64,000 bases of DNA from Acidovorax sp. A1169 (GTDB lineage Bacteria; Pseudomonadota; Gammaproteobacteria; Burkholderiales; Burkholderiaceae_C). The translations under genes were made by a program, and so were the position numbers. The DNA lies in NCBI RefSeq assembly GCF_030704685.1, contig NZ_JAUZDX010000001.1, positions 186,001-250,000 of the forward strand, written 5' to 3'. The notes beneath the pieces are model-generated. The model made no database searches and was not told where the DNA came from. It saw only the letters and a program-made list of their open reading frames with translations. Shown piece after piece: positions 28,161-35,990 of this stretch. Position 1 is the first letter of the stretch. Each line of letters starts with the position of its first letter.

Positions 28161-28817
28161 ATGCGAAAGTTCCTGCTCCACCCCTTGGCCAAGCCTGTGG
28201 TGTTCGTGCTGTGCCTGCTGCCGCTGGCGTGGCTGGTGTATGCCACGGTGGCCAACCAGCTGGGCGCGAATCCAGCCGAGGCGCTGATCCGCGCCACGGG
28301 CGACTGGACCCTGCGTGCGCTGTGCCTGGTGCTGGCGGTGACGCCTGTCCGCGTCATGACGTCCACACCCCAATTGGCGCGCTTTCGGCGCATGCTGGGG
28401 GTGTTCGTGTTCTTCTATGCACTGCTGCACCTGCTGAGCTATGGCTGGTTCGACATGGGCTTCGAGGTGAACGACATTGCCGTGGACATTGCCAAGCGGC
28501 CTTTCATCCTGGTGGGTTTCCTGGCGTTCGTGCTGCTCACCCTGATGGCGGCCACCTCGTTCAACCGCGCCATCCGCGCGCTGGGTGCCAAGCGCTGGCA
28601 GGTGCTGCACCGCACGGTGTATGCCGTGGCGGGCCTGGCGATCCTGCACTTTTTCTGGATGCGCGCTGGCAAGAACGACTTCGGCGAGGTGGCGGTGTAC
28701 GCGGCCATCCTGGCGGTACTGCTGGGCTGGCGTGTGTGGCAGGCCTTGCGCAAGCGGGCAGCCAAGGCGGCTATCGGCGTCGCAGCAACGCGGCAAGGTG
28801 CCGCGGCGCAGCGCTAG
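28161..28817 (+). CDS. msrQ: Heme-binding membrane subunit MsrQ
   Basis: A 218-residue inner-membrane b-type heme protein of the ferric-reductase-like fold, with about six hydrophobic segments starting MRKFLLHPLAKPVVFVLCLL. Candidate heme histidines are in ALLHLLSYGW, VLHRTVYAVAG and AILHFFWM. It passes electrons from the quinone pool or flavin to MsrP. The ATG at 28161 begins the conserved N-terminus. It is convergent with the next gene, 5 bases apart. Confidence 0.94.
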   Translation: MRKFLLHPLAKPVVFVLCLLPLAWLVYATVANQLGANPAEALIRATGDWTLRALCLVLAVTPVRVMTSTPQLARFRRMLGVFVFFYALLHLLSYGWFDMGFEVNDIAVDIAKRPFILVGFLAFVLLTLMAATSFNRAIRALGAKRWQVLHRTVYAVAGLAILHFFWMRAGKNDFGEVAVYAAILAVLLGWRVWQALRKRAAKAAIGVAATRQGAAAQR

Positions 28818-28822
28818 CGGCG

Positions 28823-29647
28823 TCAGCCGACGGTACGCAGCGCAGGCCGCATCTGGCGGGTGACGGGGTCGATGAAGGCCGTCGGGATCTGGTAGGCGCG
28901 GTCGTCGAAGAGGTCGATGCCGCACATCAGGTTCTCCACCCAGTCGAAGAAGTCGTTGATGGCCTTCTTGCCCAGGATGGGGGCGCCATGCTGCGGCACG
29001 AGCATGGCAATGTCCAGCTGCCGCGCCATGCGCACCCACAGCCGCAGGATCTTGTTGGAGACCATGTAGCGGCGGTGGAAGCCCTCCATGCGCGGAATGT
29101 GCGCAGCCAGGTCGGTGACCGGAATACCCGCTTGCGCGCCCGAGGTCATCGACACGGCCAGGTCACCCGTGAAGAGGATGCGGCTGATGGGGTCGTAAAA
29201 GTGGAAATTGCCTTCGGAGTGCAGGAAATGCGCGGGCAGCAGCACCAGCTCGCTGCGGCCCAGCGGCAGCCGGCCGCCGCTGTCGGGCACGCCGATCACC
29301 CGGTTCTCGGTCTTGCCGACCTTGGTGAAGTGCGGTGCGAAGCGCTCCCAGACGCGCGAGATCACTAGCGAGGCCTTGGTGATGGTCATCCAGCGGTCCA
29401 GCGAGGCGATGATGTCCGGGTCGGCGTGCGAGGCGATCAGGTAGGACAGCTTGTGCGGCGGGAAGTGCTGGGTCATGCCCATGAACAGCTCGTTGAACGC
29501 GAGGTTGCCGCCGGGGTCGATGATGGCCCCGGTGCCGTCGTCGACGATCAGGAACTGGTTGGCCTGTACCGCCTGGCCATCCTCCTCGATCAGATCGGTG
29601 AACATCAGGCAGGCGTGGTTCTTGTCTCGGTACAGTTCGATGGCCAT
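28823..29647 (-). CDS. ODP-family metallo-beta-lactamase-fold protein
   Basis: A 274-residue protein resembling the oxygen-binding di-iron (ODP) and flavodiiron family: FLIVDDGTGAIIDPGGN, the metal motif SHADPDI (H-x-D-x-D), LPAHFLHSEGNFHFYDP, and FTGDLA. No flavodoxin domain is fused. It is probably a di-iron oxygen- or NO-reactive enzyme; chemotaxis-linked oxygen sensing is known for relatives. The ATG at 29647 (MAIELYRDKNHACLMF) is chosen for family likeness; an in-frame ATG at 29692 is possible. Confidence 0.83.
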   Translation of the reverse strand: MAIELYRDKNHACLMFTDLIEEDGQAVQANQFLIVDDGTGAIIDPGGNLAFNELFMGMTQHFPPHKLSYLIASHADPDIIASLDRWMTITKASLVISRVWERFAPHFTKVGKTENRVIGVPDSGGRLPLGRSELVLLPAHFLHSEGNFHFYDPISRILFTGDLAVSMTSGAQAGIPVTDLAAHIPRMEGFHRRYMVSNKILRLWVRMARQLDIAMLVPQHGAPILGKKAINDFFDWVENLMCGIDLFDDRAYQIPTAFIDPVTRQMRPALRTVG

Positions 29648-29765
29648 GGCAATGCCGCAGTGCAGTGAAAAACCGACTGTAGGATGGCGCATGGCCAAGC
29701 GGCTTGATGGAAATCAAGCCATTGGCAATCAGGGGCCAGGGGATGCCCTGTTGGCGAAGACGGGG

Positions 29766-29975
29766 TCAGCGTGCCGTAGAGGCGGGGGGCTGGGGCGCCG
29801 ATGTGGCCGTCGAGGGAGTGGCGCCAGGCGTGAGGGTTTCGGGAAGGGTGGCGCGCTGGGCGGCCGCGGGACCGGAGGGCAGGAACAGCGGGCCGCGCTG
29901 ACCGCAACCCACGATGGCCGCCGCACTGGCAGCAAGGACAAGCGTCCTGACTAGAATTTGGGATGCTTTCAACAT
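29766..29975 (-). CDS. lptM: LPS-assembly lipoprotein LptM (YifL-like)
   Basis: A 69-residue lipoprotein. The signal [24 protein letters not shown] ends in a lipobox and is followed by GQRGPLFLP, the conserved LptM motif (C-GxRGPLYLP) that helps mature the LptD/LptE translocon. The remainder is Ala/Pro/Thr-rich. Its ATG lies only 12 bases from the divergent cyaY ATG. In many proteobacteria the next gene is lysA or dapF; here it is the ODP-like gene. Confidence 0.88.
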   Translation of the reverse strand: MLKASQILVRTLVLAASAAAIVGCGQRGPLFLPSGPAAAQRATLPETLTPGATPSTATSAPQPPASTAR

Positions 29976-29987
29976 GCGCGAATTGTA

Positions 29988-30317
29988 ATGACTGACCTTG
30001 AATTCCAGGACCATGCCGAGAAACTGCTGGCGGCCGTTGAGCGCAGTTGCGACGAACTCAATGACACCACGGATGCCGACATCGACAACCAGCGCTCGGG
30101 CGGCATGATTACGCTGAGCTTTGCGAACCGCAGCCAGATCGTCATCAACCTGCAAAAACCGCTGCACGAGGTGTGGATGGCTGCGAAGTCCGGCGGCTAC
30201 CACTACAAGTTCGATGGCTCGGCATGGCAGGACACGAAGGGTGGCGGCGAGTTCTTTGAGCGGCTGACCGAGGATGCGCGCACCCAGTCGGGGATGCCGC
30301 TGGCCTTTTCCGCCTGA
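29988..30317 (+). CDS. cyaY: Frataxin-like iron donor CyaY
   Basis: A 109-residue bacterial frataxin that controls iron delivery in Fe-S cluster assembly. The acidic helix is [18 protein letters not shown]. Conserved blocks are [27 protein letters not shown] and GGYHYKF. The length matches CyaY. It is divergent from lptM, as in E. coli, with an unusually small gap. Confidence 0.95.
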   Translation: MTDLEFQDHAEKLLAAVERSCDELNDTTDADIDNQRSGGMITLSFANRSQIVINLQKPLHEVWMAAKSGGYHYKFDGSAWQDTKGGGEFFERLTEDARTQSGMPLAFSA

Positions 30318-30344
30318 CGCGCGCCAGCGGCGCGCAATGGGAAA

Positions 30345-30363
30345 GGGCCGCACGCGGCGGCCC
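30345..30363. terminator. Hairpin between cyaY and mrcA
   Basis: GGGCCGC-acgcg-GCGGCCC lies between the convergent stop codons of cyaY and mrcA. There is only a short T stretch (TTT) on the minus side, so it is a weak terminator or a simple convergent-gene hairpin. Confidence 0.4.
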
Positions 30364-30383
30364 TCGATCTCCAGCGGTAGCGC

Positions 30384-32795
30384 TCAGTTGCGGAACAGGT
30401 CGAGGATGCGGTTGCGCTCTTCCGTCGGTGGCGGCGCGTGCGGCGCCACATCGGGGCCACCGCTGGTGCGCTGCTGCTCTTCCAGTCCGACGCTGGCAAT
30501 GCCTGCGTTGCGCGCATATTCCTCGTAGAACCATTCTCCGCCGACGTTGACCACGCCGGGCGGCACGACCGGCTCGCTCACGGGAACGCCCTTGAGCGCG
30601 CGTTCCATGAAGCTGATCCACACCGGAAGGCTCAGGCCGCCGCCGGTTTCGCGGCTGCCCAGGTTGCGTGGCGTGTCGTAGCCGATCCAGGTCACGGCGG
30701 CGATGGTCGGCTGGTAGCCGGCAAACCATGCGTCCACCGAGTCATTGGTGGTGCCGGTCTTGCCCGCAAGGTCGGGCCGCTTCAAGGTGCTCTGGGCACG
30801 CGCGGCCGTGCCGGAGCGGGTGACTTCCTGCAGCAGGCTGTTCATCACAAAGGCGTTGCGCGCGTCGATGGCGCGCGGCAGTTCTGCAGCGGTCGGTGGC
30901 GTGACCTCGGAGATGACGCGGCCCTTGTGGTCCGTGACCTTGGCGATCAGCCAGGGATTCACGCGGTAGCCGCCGTTGGCGAACACCGAGTAGGCTGAGG
31001 CCATCTGCAGTGGTGTGACCGAGCCCGCGCCCAAGGCCATGGTCAGGTAGGCGGGGTGCTTCTCGGCATCGAAGCCAAAGCGCGACACCCATTCCTGCGC
31101 GGTCTTGGGGCCTACGGCCTGCAGGATGCGGATGGAGATCATGTTCTTGGACTTCGCCAGGCCCGTGCGCATGGTCATGGGGCCGTCGTACTTGCCGTCG
31201 TAGTTCTTGGGTTCCCAGGGCTGGCCGCCGGTGGTGCCCGCGTCGAAGAACAGCGGAGCGTCGTTGATCACCGTGGCCGGGGTGAAGCCCTTTTCCAGCG
31301 CCGCCGAGTAGATGAACGGCTTGAAGCTGGAGCCGGGCTGGCGCCAGGCCTGGGCCGCATGGTTGAATTTGTTCTTGTCGAAGTCAAAGCCACCCACCAG
31401 CGCGCGGATGGATCCATTGCGGGGGTCGAGGGCGACGAACGCACCCTCGACTTCGGGCAACTGGGTGATCTCCCAGGCGCCCTTGGGGGTCTTGACCACG
31501 CGGATCACGGCGCCGCGGCGGATCTTGATATTGGGAGGTGCCTTGTCGCTCAGGCCGGACTGGGCTGGCTTCAGACCGTCACCCGTGATCTCGAGGTTGT
31601 CGCCATTGGCCCGGGCAGCAACGATCTTGCGCGGCCCGGCTTCCAGAACCACGGCTGCCAGCACATCACCGTTGTCGGGGTGGTTGGCCAAGGCATCGTC
31701 CACGGCATCTTCGACTTCCTGGGCGGCGGTGGGCAGTGCCACGAACTTTTCGGGGCCGCGGTACTGCTGGCGGCGCTCATAGTCCATGATGCCTCGGCGC
31801 AGCGCGGTGTAGGCAGCTTCCTGCTCCCCTGCATTCAGGGTGGTGTACACGTTCAGGCCCCGGGTATAGGCCTCGTTGCCATACTGCGTGAAAATGAGCT
31901 GGCGCGCCATTTCGGCCACGTACTCGGCATGGATGCGGGTGGCATCCGGGCCGCTGCGGATCTTGAGGTCTTCCTTCTTGGCGGCGATGGCTTCCTGGGA
32001 GGTGATGAAGCCGTTTTCTTCCATCCGCTCGATGATGTACAGCTGGCGCGAGCGGGCACGCTTGGGGTTGCTGATGGGGTTGTAGGCCGAAGGTGCCTTG
32101 GGCAGGCCGGCCAGCATGGCGGCTTCGGCAATCGAAATGGATTTGAGCGGTTTACCGAAGTAAGCCTCTGCGGCCGCAGAAAATCCATAGGCGCGGTTGC
32201 CTAGGTAAATCTGGTTCATGTAAATCTCAAGGATCTGGTCCTTGGTCAACATATGTTCCAGCTTGAATGTCAGTAATATTTCGTAAATTTTGCGAGTAAA
32301 TGTTTTTTCTGAGGACAGATAAACATTGCGCGCCACCTGCATTGTGATAGTCGAAGCCCCTTGGCTTTTGACGCGGCCCAGATTGGCCAGAGCGGCGCGA
32401 ATCACACCCTTGTAGTCCACACCGCCGTGCTGGAAGAAGCGCGAATCTTCAATGGCCAGCACCGCGTCCTTCATGACCTTGGGGATCTCCTGGATGGGCG
32501 TGAGGTTGCGCCGCTCTTCGCCGAATTCACCCAGCAACGCGCCCTCGGATGAGTAGACCCGCAGAGGCAGTTTGGGGCGGTAGTCCGCCAGATCGGAGAT
32601 GTCCGGCAGGTTGGGGTAGGCCACCGACAGCGCCACCGCAATGGTCAGCAGCAGGCCGAGAGCGCCCGCGACGGCAAGACCCGTGGTCCACAGCACGAAG
32701 CGAATCAACCAGCGAAGCCAGGTGGGGCGGGAAGGCGCGGAAGCGGCAGTCGAAGGGTCGGTTGGCTTTTGCTGAGGAGAAGAGGGCGGCGGCAT
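30384..32795 (-). CDS. mrcA: Penicillin-binding protein 1A
   Basis: An 803-residue bifunctional class A PBP that polymerises and cross-links peptidoglycan. A cytoplasmic Pro/Ser-rich tail precedes one TM helix (about 28-55). The transglycosylase domain has EDSRFFQHGGVDYKG and the K-I-YEI-LEIYMNQIYLGNRAYGF block. The transpeptidase has SSFK in PGSSFKPF, SVFANGG and KTGTTND. Between 32213 and 32327 the codons turn AT-rich (ATA, TTA, ACA, ATT), unlike the rest of the gene. It is divergent from pilM, as is usual in proteobacteria. Confidence 0.96.
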   Translation of the reverse strand: MPPPSSPQQKPTDPSTAASAPSRPTWLRWLIRFVLWTTGLAVAGALGLLLTIAVALSVAYPNLPDISDLADYRPKLPLRVYSSEGALLGEFGEERRNLTPIQEIPKVMKDAVLAIEDSRFFQHGGVDYKGVIRAALANLGRVKSQGASTITMQVARNVYLSSEKTFTRKIYEILLTFKLEHMLTKDQILEIYMNQIYLGNRAYGFSAAAEAYFGKPLKSISIAEAAMLAGLPKAPSAYNPISNPKRARSRQLYIIERMEENGFITSQEAIAAKKEDLKIRSGPDATRIHAEYVAEMARQLIFTQYGNEAYTRGLNVYTTLNAGEQEAAYTALRRGIMDYERRQQYRGPEKFVALPTAAQEVEDAVDDALANHPDNGDVLAAVVLEAGPRKIVAARANGDNLEITGDGLKPAQSGLSDKAPPNIKIRRGAVIRVVKTPKGAWEITQLPEVEGAFVALDPRNGSIRALVGGFDFDKNKFNHAAQAWRQPGSSFKPFIYSAALEKGFTPATVINDAPLFFDAGTTGGQPWEPKNYDGKYDGPMTMRTGLAKSKNMISIRILQAVGPKTAQEWVSRFGFDAEKHPAYLTMALGAGSVTPLQMASAYSVFANGGYRVNPWLIAKVTDHKGRVISEVTPPTAAELPRAIDARNAFVMNSLLQEVTRSGTAARAQSTLKRPDLAGKTGTTNDSVDAWFAGYQPTIAAVTWIGYDTPRNLGSRETGGGLSLPVWISFMERALKGVPVSEPVVPPGVVNVGGEWFYEEYARNAGIASVGLEEQQRTSGGPDVAPHAPPPTEERNRILDLFRN

Positions 32796-32976
32796 ATCGC
32801 TCCGATTGGTGGAGCCTGCATTATAAAAATGTCGGAGCCTCTTTCAGTGCAAACGACCAAAAGGCCCCGACCGGCGGTCATGGCAGCCGCTTTGCGGTCT
32901 TGCAATTGCGCTGAAGCCACTCTGGAGATCGTGTGGTTTTGGCAACGCTTCGAACGGATCAGATGGGGAAAATTCT

Positions 32977-33005
32977 TTGCCGGTGAACTATCTTGCTGAT
33001 AGCAT
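32977..33005 (+). promoter_or_regulatory. Candidate pilM operon promoter
   Basis: TTGCCG (32977-32982) and TAGCAT (33000-33005) with a 17-base spacer, in the 266-base mrcA/pilM spacer, about 57 bases before the pilM TTG. The palindrome CTATC-ttgct-GATAG (32988-33002) overlaps the spacer and -10. Confidence 0.4.
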
Positions 33006-33061
33006 TCATGTGAAGTGTTAAGTTTTGTTGCGTCATTTAGACAAGTTACAGGGGACCCATC

Positions 33062-34141
33062 TTGATCTCAACGGGATCTTTGTTCAGTCGCCAGGCTGCG
33101 CCTCTGCTGGGTATCGACATCAGCTCATCCAGCGTCAAGTTGGTCGAGTTGGGGCGGGACAAGGCGGGAGGCCTGGTCCTTGAGCGCTGCGCCATCGAGC
33201 CGCTCGAACGCGGCTGGATCACCGATGGCAATATTGAAAAATTCGACGAAGTGGCGGAAGCCCTGCGTCGCCTCGTCAAGAAAAGCGGCACCCGCACCAA
33301 AAATGTGGCGCTCGCTTTGCCGCCCTCGGCCGTGATCACCAAGAAGATCACGCTGCCTGGCGGCATGACCGAGCAGGAGCTGGAAGTGCAGGTGGAGTCT
33401 GAAGCAAATCAGTACATTCCTTTCTCTCTGGACGAGGTGAGTCTGGATTTTTGTGTCATAGGCCCCAGCAAAAGTTCCCCGGGTGATGTGGAAGTGCTCA
33501 TTGCCGCATCTCGCAAGGAAAAAGTGCAGGACCGGCAGGGGCTGGCAGAAGCCGCCGGACTCAAGCCGGTGGTGGTGGACATTGAATCGAATGCCTCCCG
33601 CTTGGCCGCCAGCCGCCTGATCGAAGCCTTGCCCAACAAGGGTACGGACGCACTCGTGGCATTGTTCGAGGTGGGCGCCGTGACCACCAGCATGCAGGTC
33701 ATTCGCAATGACGAGGTGGTGTATGACCGCGACCAGGCATTCGGCGGTGCGCAACTGACCCAACTGATTGTCCGGCAGTATGGTTTCTCGGTGGAAGAGG
33801 CTGAGAACAAGAAGCGCAATGGCGATCTGCCCGAGGATTACCAGGCGGCGGTGTTGCGGCCCTTCGTGGACAACATGGCCCAGGAAATCGCCCGGGCATT
33901 GCAATTCTTCTTCACCAGCACGCCGCACAACCGCATCGATCACATCGTGTTGGCAGGCGGTTCTGCTCCGCTGCCCGGCTTGACGGAAGCGGTCACCCAG
34001 CAAACAGGTTTCGCCTGCAGTCTGGCCAATCCTTTTGATGGCATGGAAATCGGAAGCTCGGTACGGCTCAAGAAGATGGTGCGTGAGGCACCGTCCTATC
34101 TGACATCGTGCGGCCTTGCCATGCGGAGGTTCCTGCAGTGA
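33062..34141 (+). CDS. pilM: Type IV pilus assembly protein PilM
   Basis: A 359-residue cytoplasmic actin-like ATPase that binds the PilN tail and anchors the alignment complex. PLLGIDISSSSVKLVELG is the phosphate-1 motif; IDHIVLAGGSAPLPGL is the adenosine motif. The start is taken as TTG at 33062 (MISTGSLFSR) because AGGGGAC precedes it and the N-terminus then fits the family; no ATG fits. The stop overlaps the pilN start. Confidence 0.94.
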   Translation: MISTGSLFSRQAAPLLGIDISSSSVKLVELGRDKAGGLVLERCAIEPLERGWITDGNIEKFDEVAEALRRLVKKSGTRTKNVALALPPSAVITKKITLPGGMTEQELEVQVESEANQYIPFSLDEVSLDFCVIGPSKSSPGDVEVLIAASRKEKVQDRQGLAEAAGLKPVVVDIESNASRLAASRLIEALPNKGTDALVALFEVGAVTTSMQVIRNDEVVYDRDQAFGGAQLTQLIVRQYGFSVEEAENKKRNGDLPEDYQAAVLRPFVDNMAQEIARALQFFFTSTPHNRIDHIVLAGGSAPLPGLTEAVTQQTGFACSLANPFDGMEIGSSVRLKKMVREAPSYLTSCGLAMRRFLQ

Positions 34142-34746
34142 TATTGATTAACTTACTCCCCCACCGGGAAGCCGCCAGAAAGCGCCGCCGCGAAGGATTT
34201 CAGGCGACGATGGTGGCTTCTGCCATAGTTGGCCTGCTGATCGCTGGGCTGATTTACTGGGTTCTGCAGACGCTGATTGCGGACCAGCAGGCCAGGAATG
34301 GGGTCCTCAAGTCTGAAATTCAGGTGCTTGAAGGCCAGATCAAGGAAATCGCCACTATCGAAGAAGAAATCGCTGCGCTGCGCGCCCGTCAGAAGGCCGT
34401 GGAAGATCTGCAGGCAGACCGCAATCTGCCGGTTCACTTGTTGACGGAGCTGGTCAAGCAACTGCCTGACGGGGTATATGTGACGAGTTTGAAGCAGACT
34501 AACCAGTCGATCGAAATCAAGGGCGTTGCGCAATCCAATGAGCGCATCTCGGAAATGCTGCGCAATCTCTCCAACAACACGCCCTGGTTGTCCAAGCCTG
34601 AACTGGTGGAGATTGTGGCGAGCAACGTGGCGCTGACTCCGCGGGATACCCGTCGGGTCGCGTCATTCAATCTTCGCTTCCAATTGGTGAAATCCAGCGA
34701 AGCTCGCAAGGCGATGGAAGCAGCAGCAAGTTCTGCTAAAGGCTGA
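34138..34746 (+). CDS. pilN: Type IV pilus assembly protein PilN
   Basis: A 202-residue inner-membrane protein: a conserved cytoplasmic N-terminus ILINLLPHRE that docks to PilM, one TM helix (MVASAIVGLLIAGLIYWVL), a coiled coil and a periplasmic ferredoxin-like domain. The start is GTG at 34138 overlapping the pilM stop (GTGA), which places ILINLLPHRE at the N-terminus as in homologues. Confidence 0.94.
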   Translation: MILINLLPHREAARKRRREGFQATMVASAIVGLLIAGLIYWVLQTLIADQQARNGVLKSEIQVLEGQIKEIATIEEEIAALRARQKAVEDLQADRNLPVHLLTELVKQLPDGVYVTSLKQTNQSIEIKGVAQSNERISEMLRNLSNNTPWLSKPELVEIVASNVALTPRDTRRVASFNLRFQLVKSSEARKAMEAAASSAKG

Positions 34747-34749
34747 CCC

Positions 34750-35448
34750 ATGGCAAAAAACAAAGTTCAAAAAGTCGATGTATCTGAGCAGTTTGCGAAT
34801 CTGCAGCGCCAGTTCACCAATCTTGATACCAAGGACCCTTCGCTGTGGCCGCCGCTTCCGCGGGCTATCCTTTGTTTGTTCATTGCTGTAGCGGTTGCTG
34901 CTGCGCTTTGGTTCATCAAGTTGACGGACTATGAGACGGAATTGCAAACGGAAAAGGCGACCGAGCTGACGCTGCGCGAGGATTACAAAAAGAAGCTTCA
35001 AAAAGCAGTGAGCCTGGATGCATTGAAGAAGCAGCGCGAGCAGGTTCAGCAATACGTGATCCAATTGGAAAAGCAGTTGCCAAGTAAGGCGGAAATGGCT
35101 GCACTTCTCTCCGATATCAACCAGTCTGGATTGGGGCGTAGCTTGCAGTTTGAACTTTTCCGCCCAGGGCAGGTTGTCGTTCGCGAATACTATGCAGAGT
35201 TGCCCATCGCAGTTCGGGTAACTGGGCGTTACCATGACATGGGGGCATTCGCCTCGGATATTGCGCATTTGTCGCGTATCGTCACTTTGAACGATGTGGC
35301 GATTGCCGCACCCCAAGGGGTAGGCAAGGAGCGGGATTTAGCCAATGGTGTTTTGGTGATGGATGCCACGGCGCGGACCTTCCGCTATCTCGACAACGAG
35401 GAAATTCAAGCACAGCGCAATACGGCTGCGAAGGGGGCTGCAAAATGA
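34750..35448 (+). CDS. pilO: Type IV pilus assembly protein PilO
   Basis: A 232-residue inner-membrane partner of PilN with one TM helix (PRAILCLFIAVAVAAALWFI, about residues 37-56), a coiled coil (about 65-120) and a periplasmic domain with VREYYAELPIAVRVTGRYHDMGAFASDIA. It starts 3 bases after pilN and overlaps pilP by 4. Confidence 0.94.
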   Translation: MAKNKVQKVDVSEQFANLQRQFTNLDTKDPSLWPPLPRAILCLFIAVAVAAALWFIKLTDYETELQTEKATELTLREDYKKKLQKAVSLDALKKQREQVQQYVIQLEKQLPSKAEMAALLSDINQSGLGRSLQFELFRPGQVVVREYYAELPIAVRVTGRYHDMGAFASDIAHLSRIVTLNDVAIAAPQGVGKERDLANGVLVMDATARTFRYLDNEEIQAQRNTAAKGAAK

Positions 35449-35990
35449 GAGCTCTGAAAAGCGGTCTGATATTTGCATGCGCTGCGGTGCTGACTGGCTG
35501 TGTGGCTTCGGGTGAGGATGAGGTGCGGCAGTGGATCAGCGAAGAGCGCGCACAGGCTAAATCCCGCGTCACACCTATCACGGAGCCCAAACAGTTCAAG
35601 CCCGAGGCCTATACGGCTGATGCGCAGTTGGAGCCTTTCAATCCCTTGAAGCTGACTCAGGCTTTGCGCAGGGATTCGGCGCAACTCGCCTCCAATGCGG
35701 CATTGATTGCGCCGGAGATGGCGCGCCGCAAAGAACCCTTGGAGGCGTACCCGCTGGACACCATCAAGATGGTTGGCAGCCTGCAAAAGAAAGGGCAGCC
35801 CGCCGCCTTGGTCACAGCCGACAAGTTGCTGTACCAGGTCACGGTAGGCCAGTACCTTGGGCAGAGTTATGGGCGAATCACGTCCATCAATGAAACAGCC
35901 ATTCAACTGCGTGAGATCGTGCAGGATGCGACTGGGGACTGGATTGAACGTACGACGTCGCTTGAGTTGCAAGAAGGGGTAAAAAAATGA
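35445..35990 (+). CDS. pilP: Type IV pilus lipoprotein PilP
   Basis: A 181-residue inner-membrane lipoprotein (lipobox LTGC at about residue 22) linking PilNO to the PilQ secretin. The C-terminal beta domain holds DTIKMVGSLQKKGQPAALV and VTVGQYLGQSYGRITSI. It overlaps both neighbours by 4 bases. Confidence 0.94.
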   Translation: MRALKSGLIFACAAVLTGCVASGEDEVRQWISEERAQAKSRVTPITEPKQFKPEAYTADAQLEPFNPLKLTQALRRDSAQLASNAALIAPEMARRKEPLEAYPLDTIKMVGSLQKKGQPAALVTADKLLYQVTVGQYLGQSYGRITSINETAIQLREIVQDATGDWIERTTSLELQEGVKK

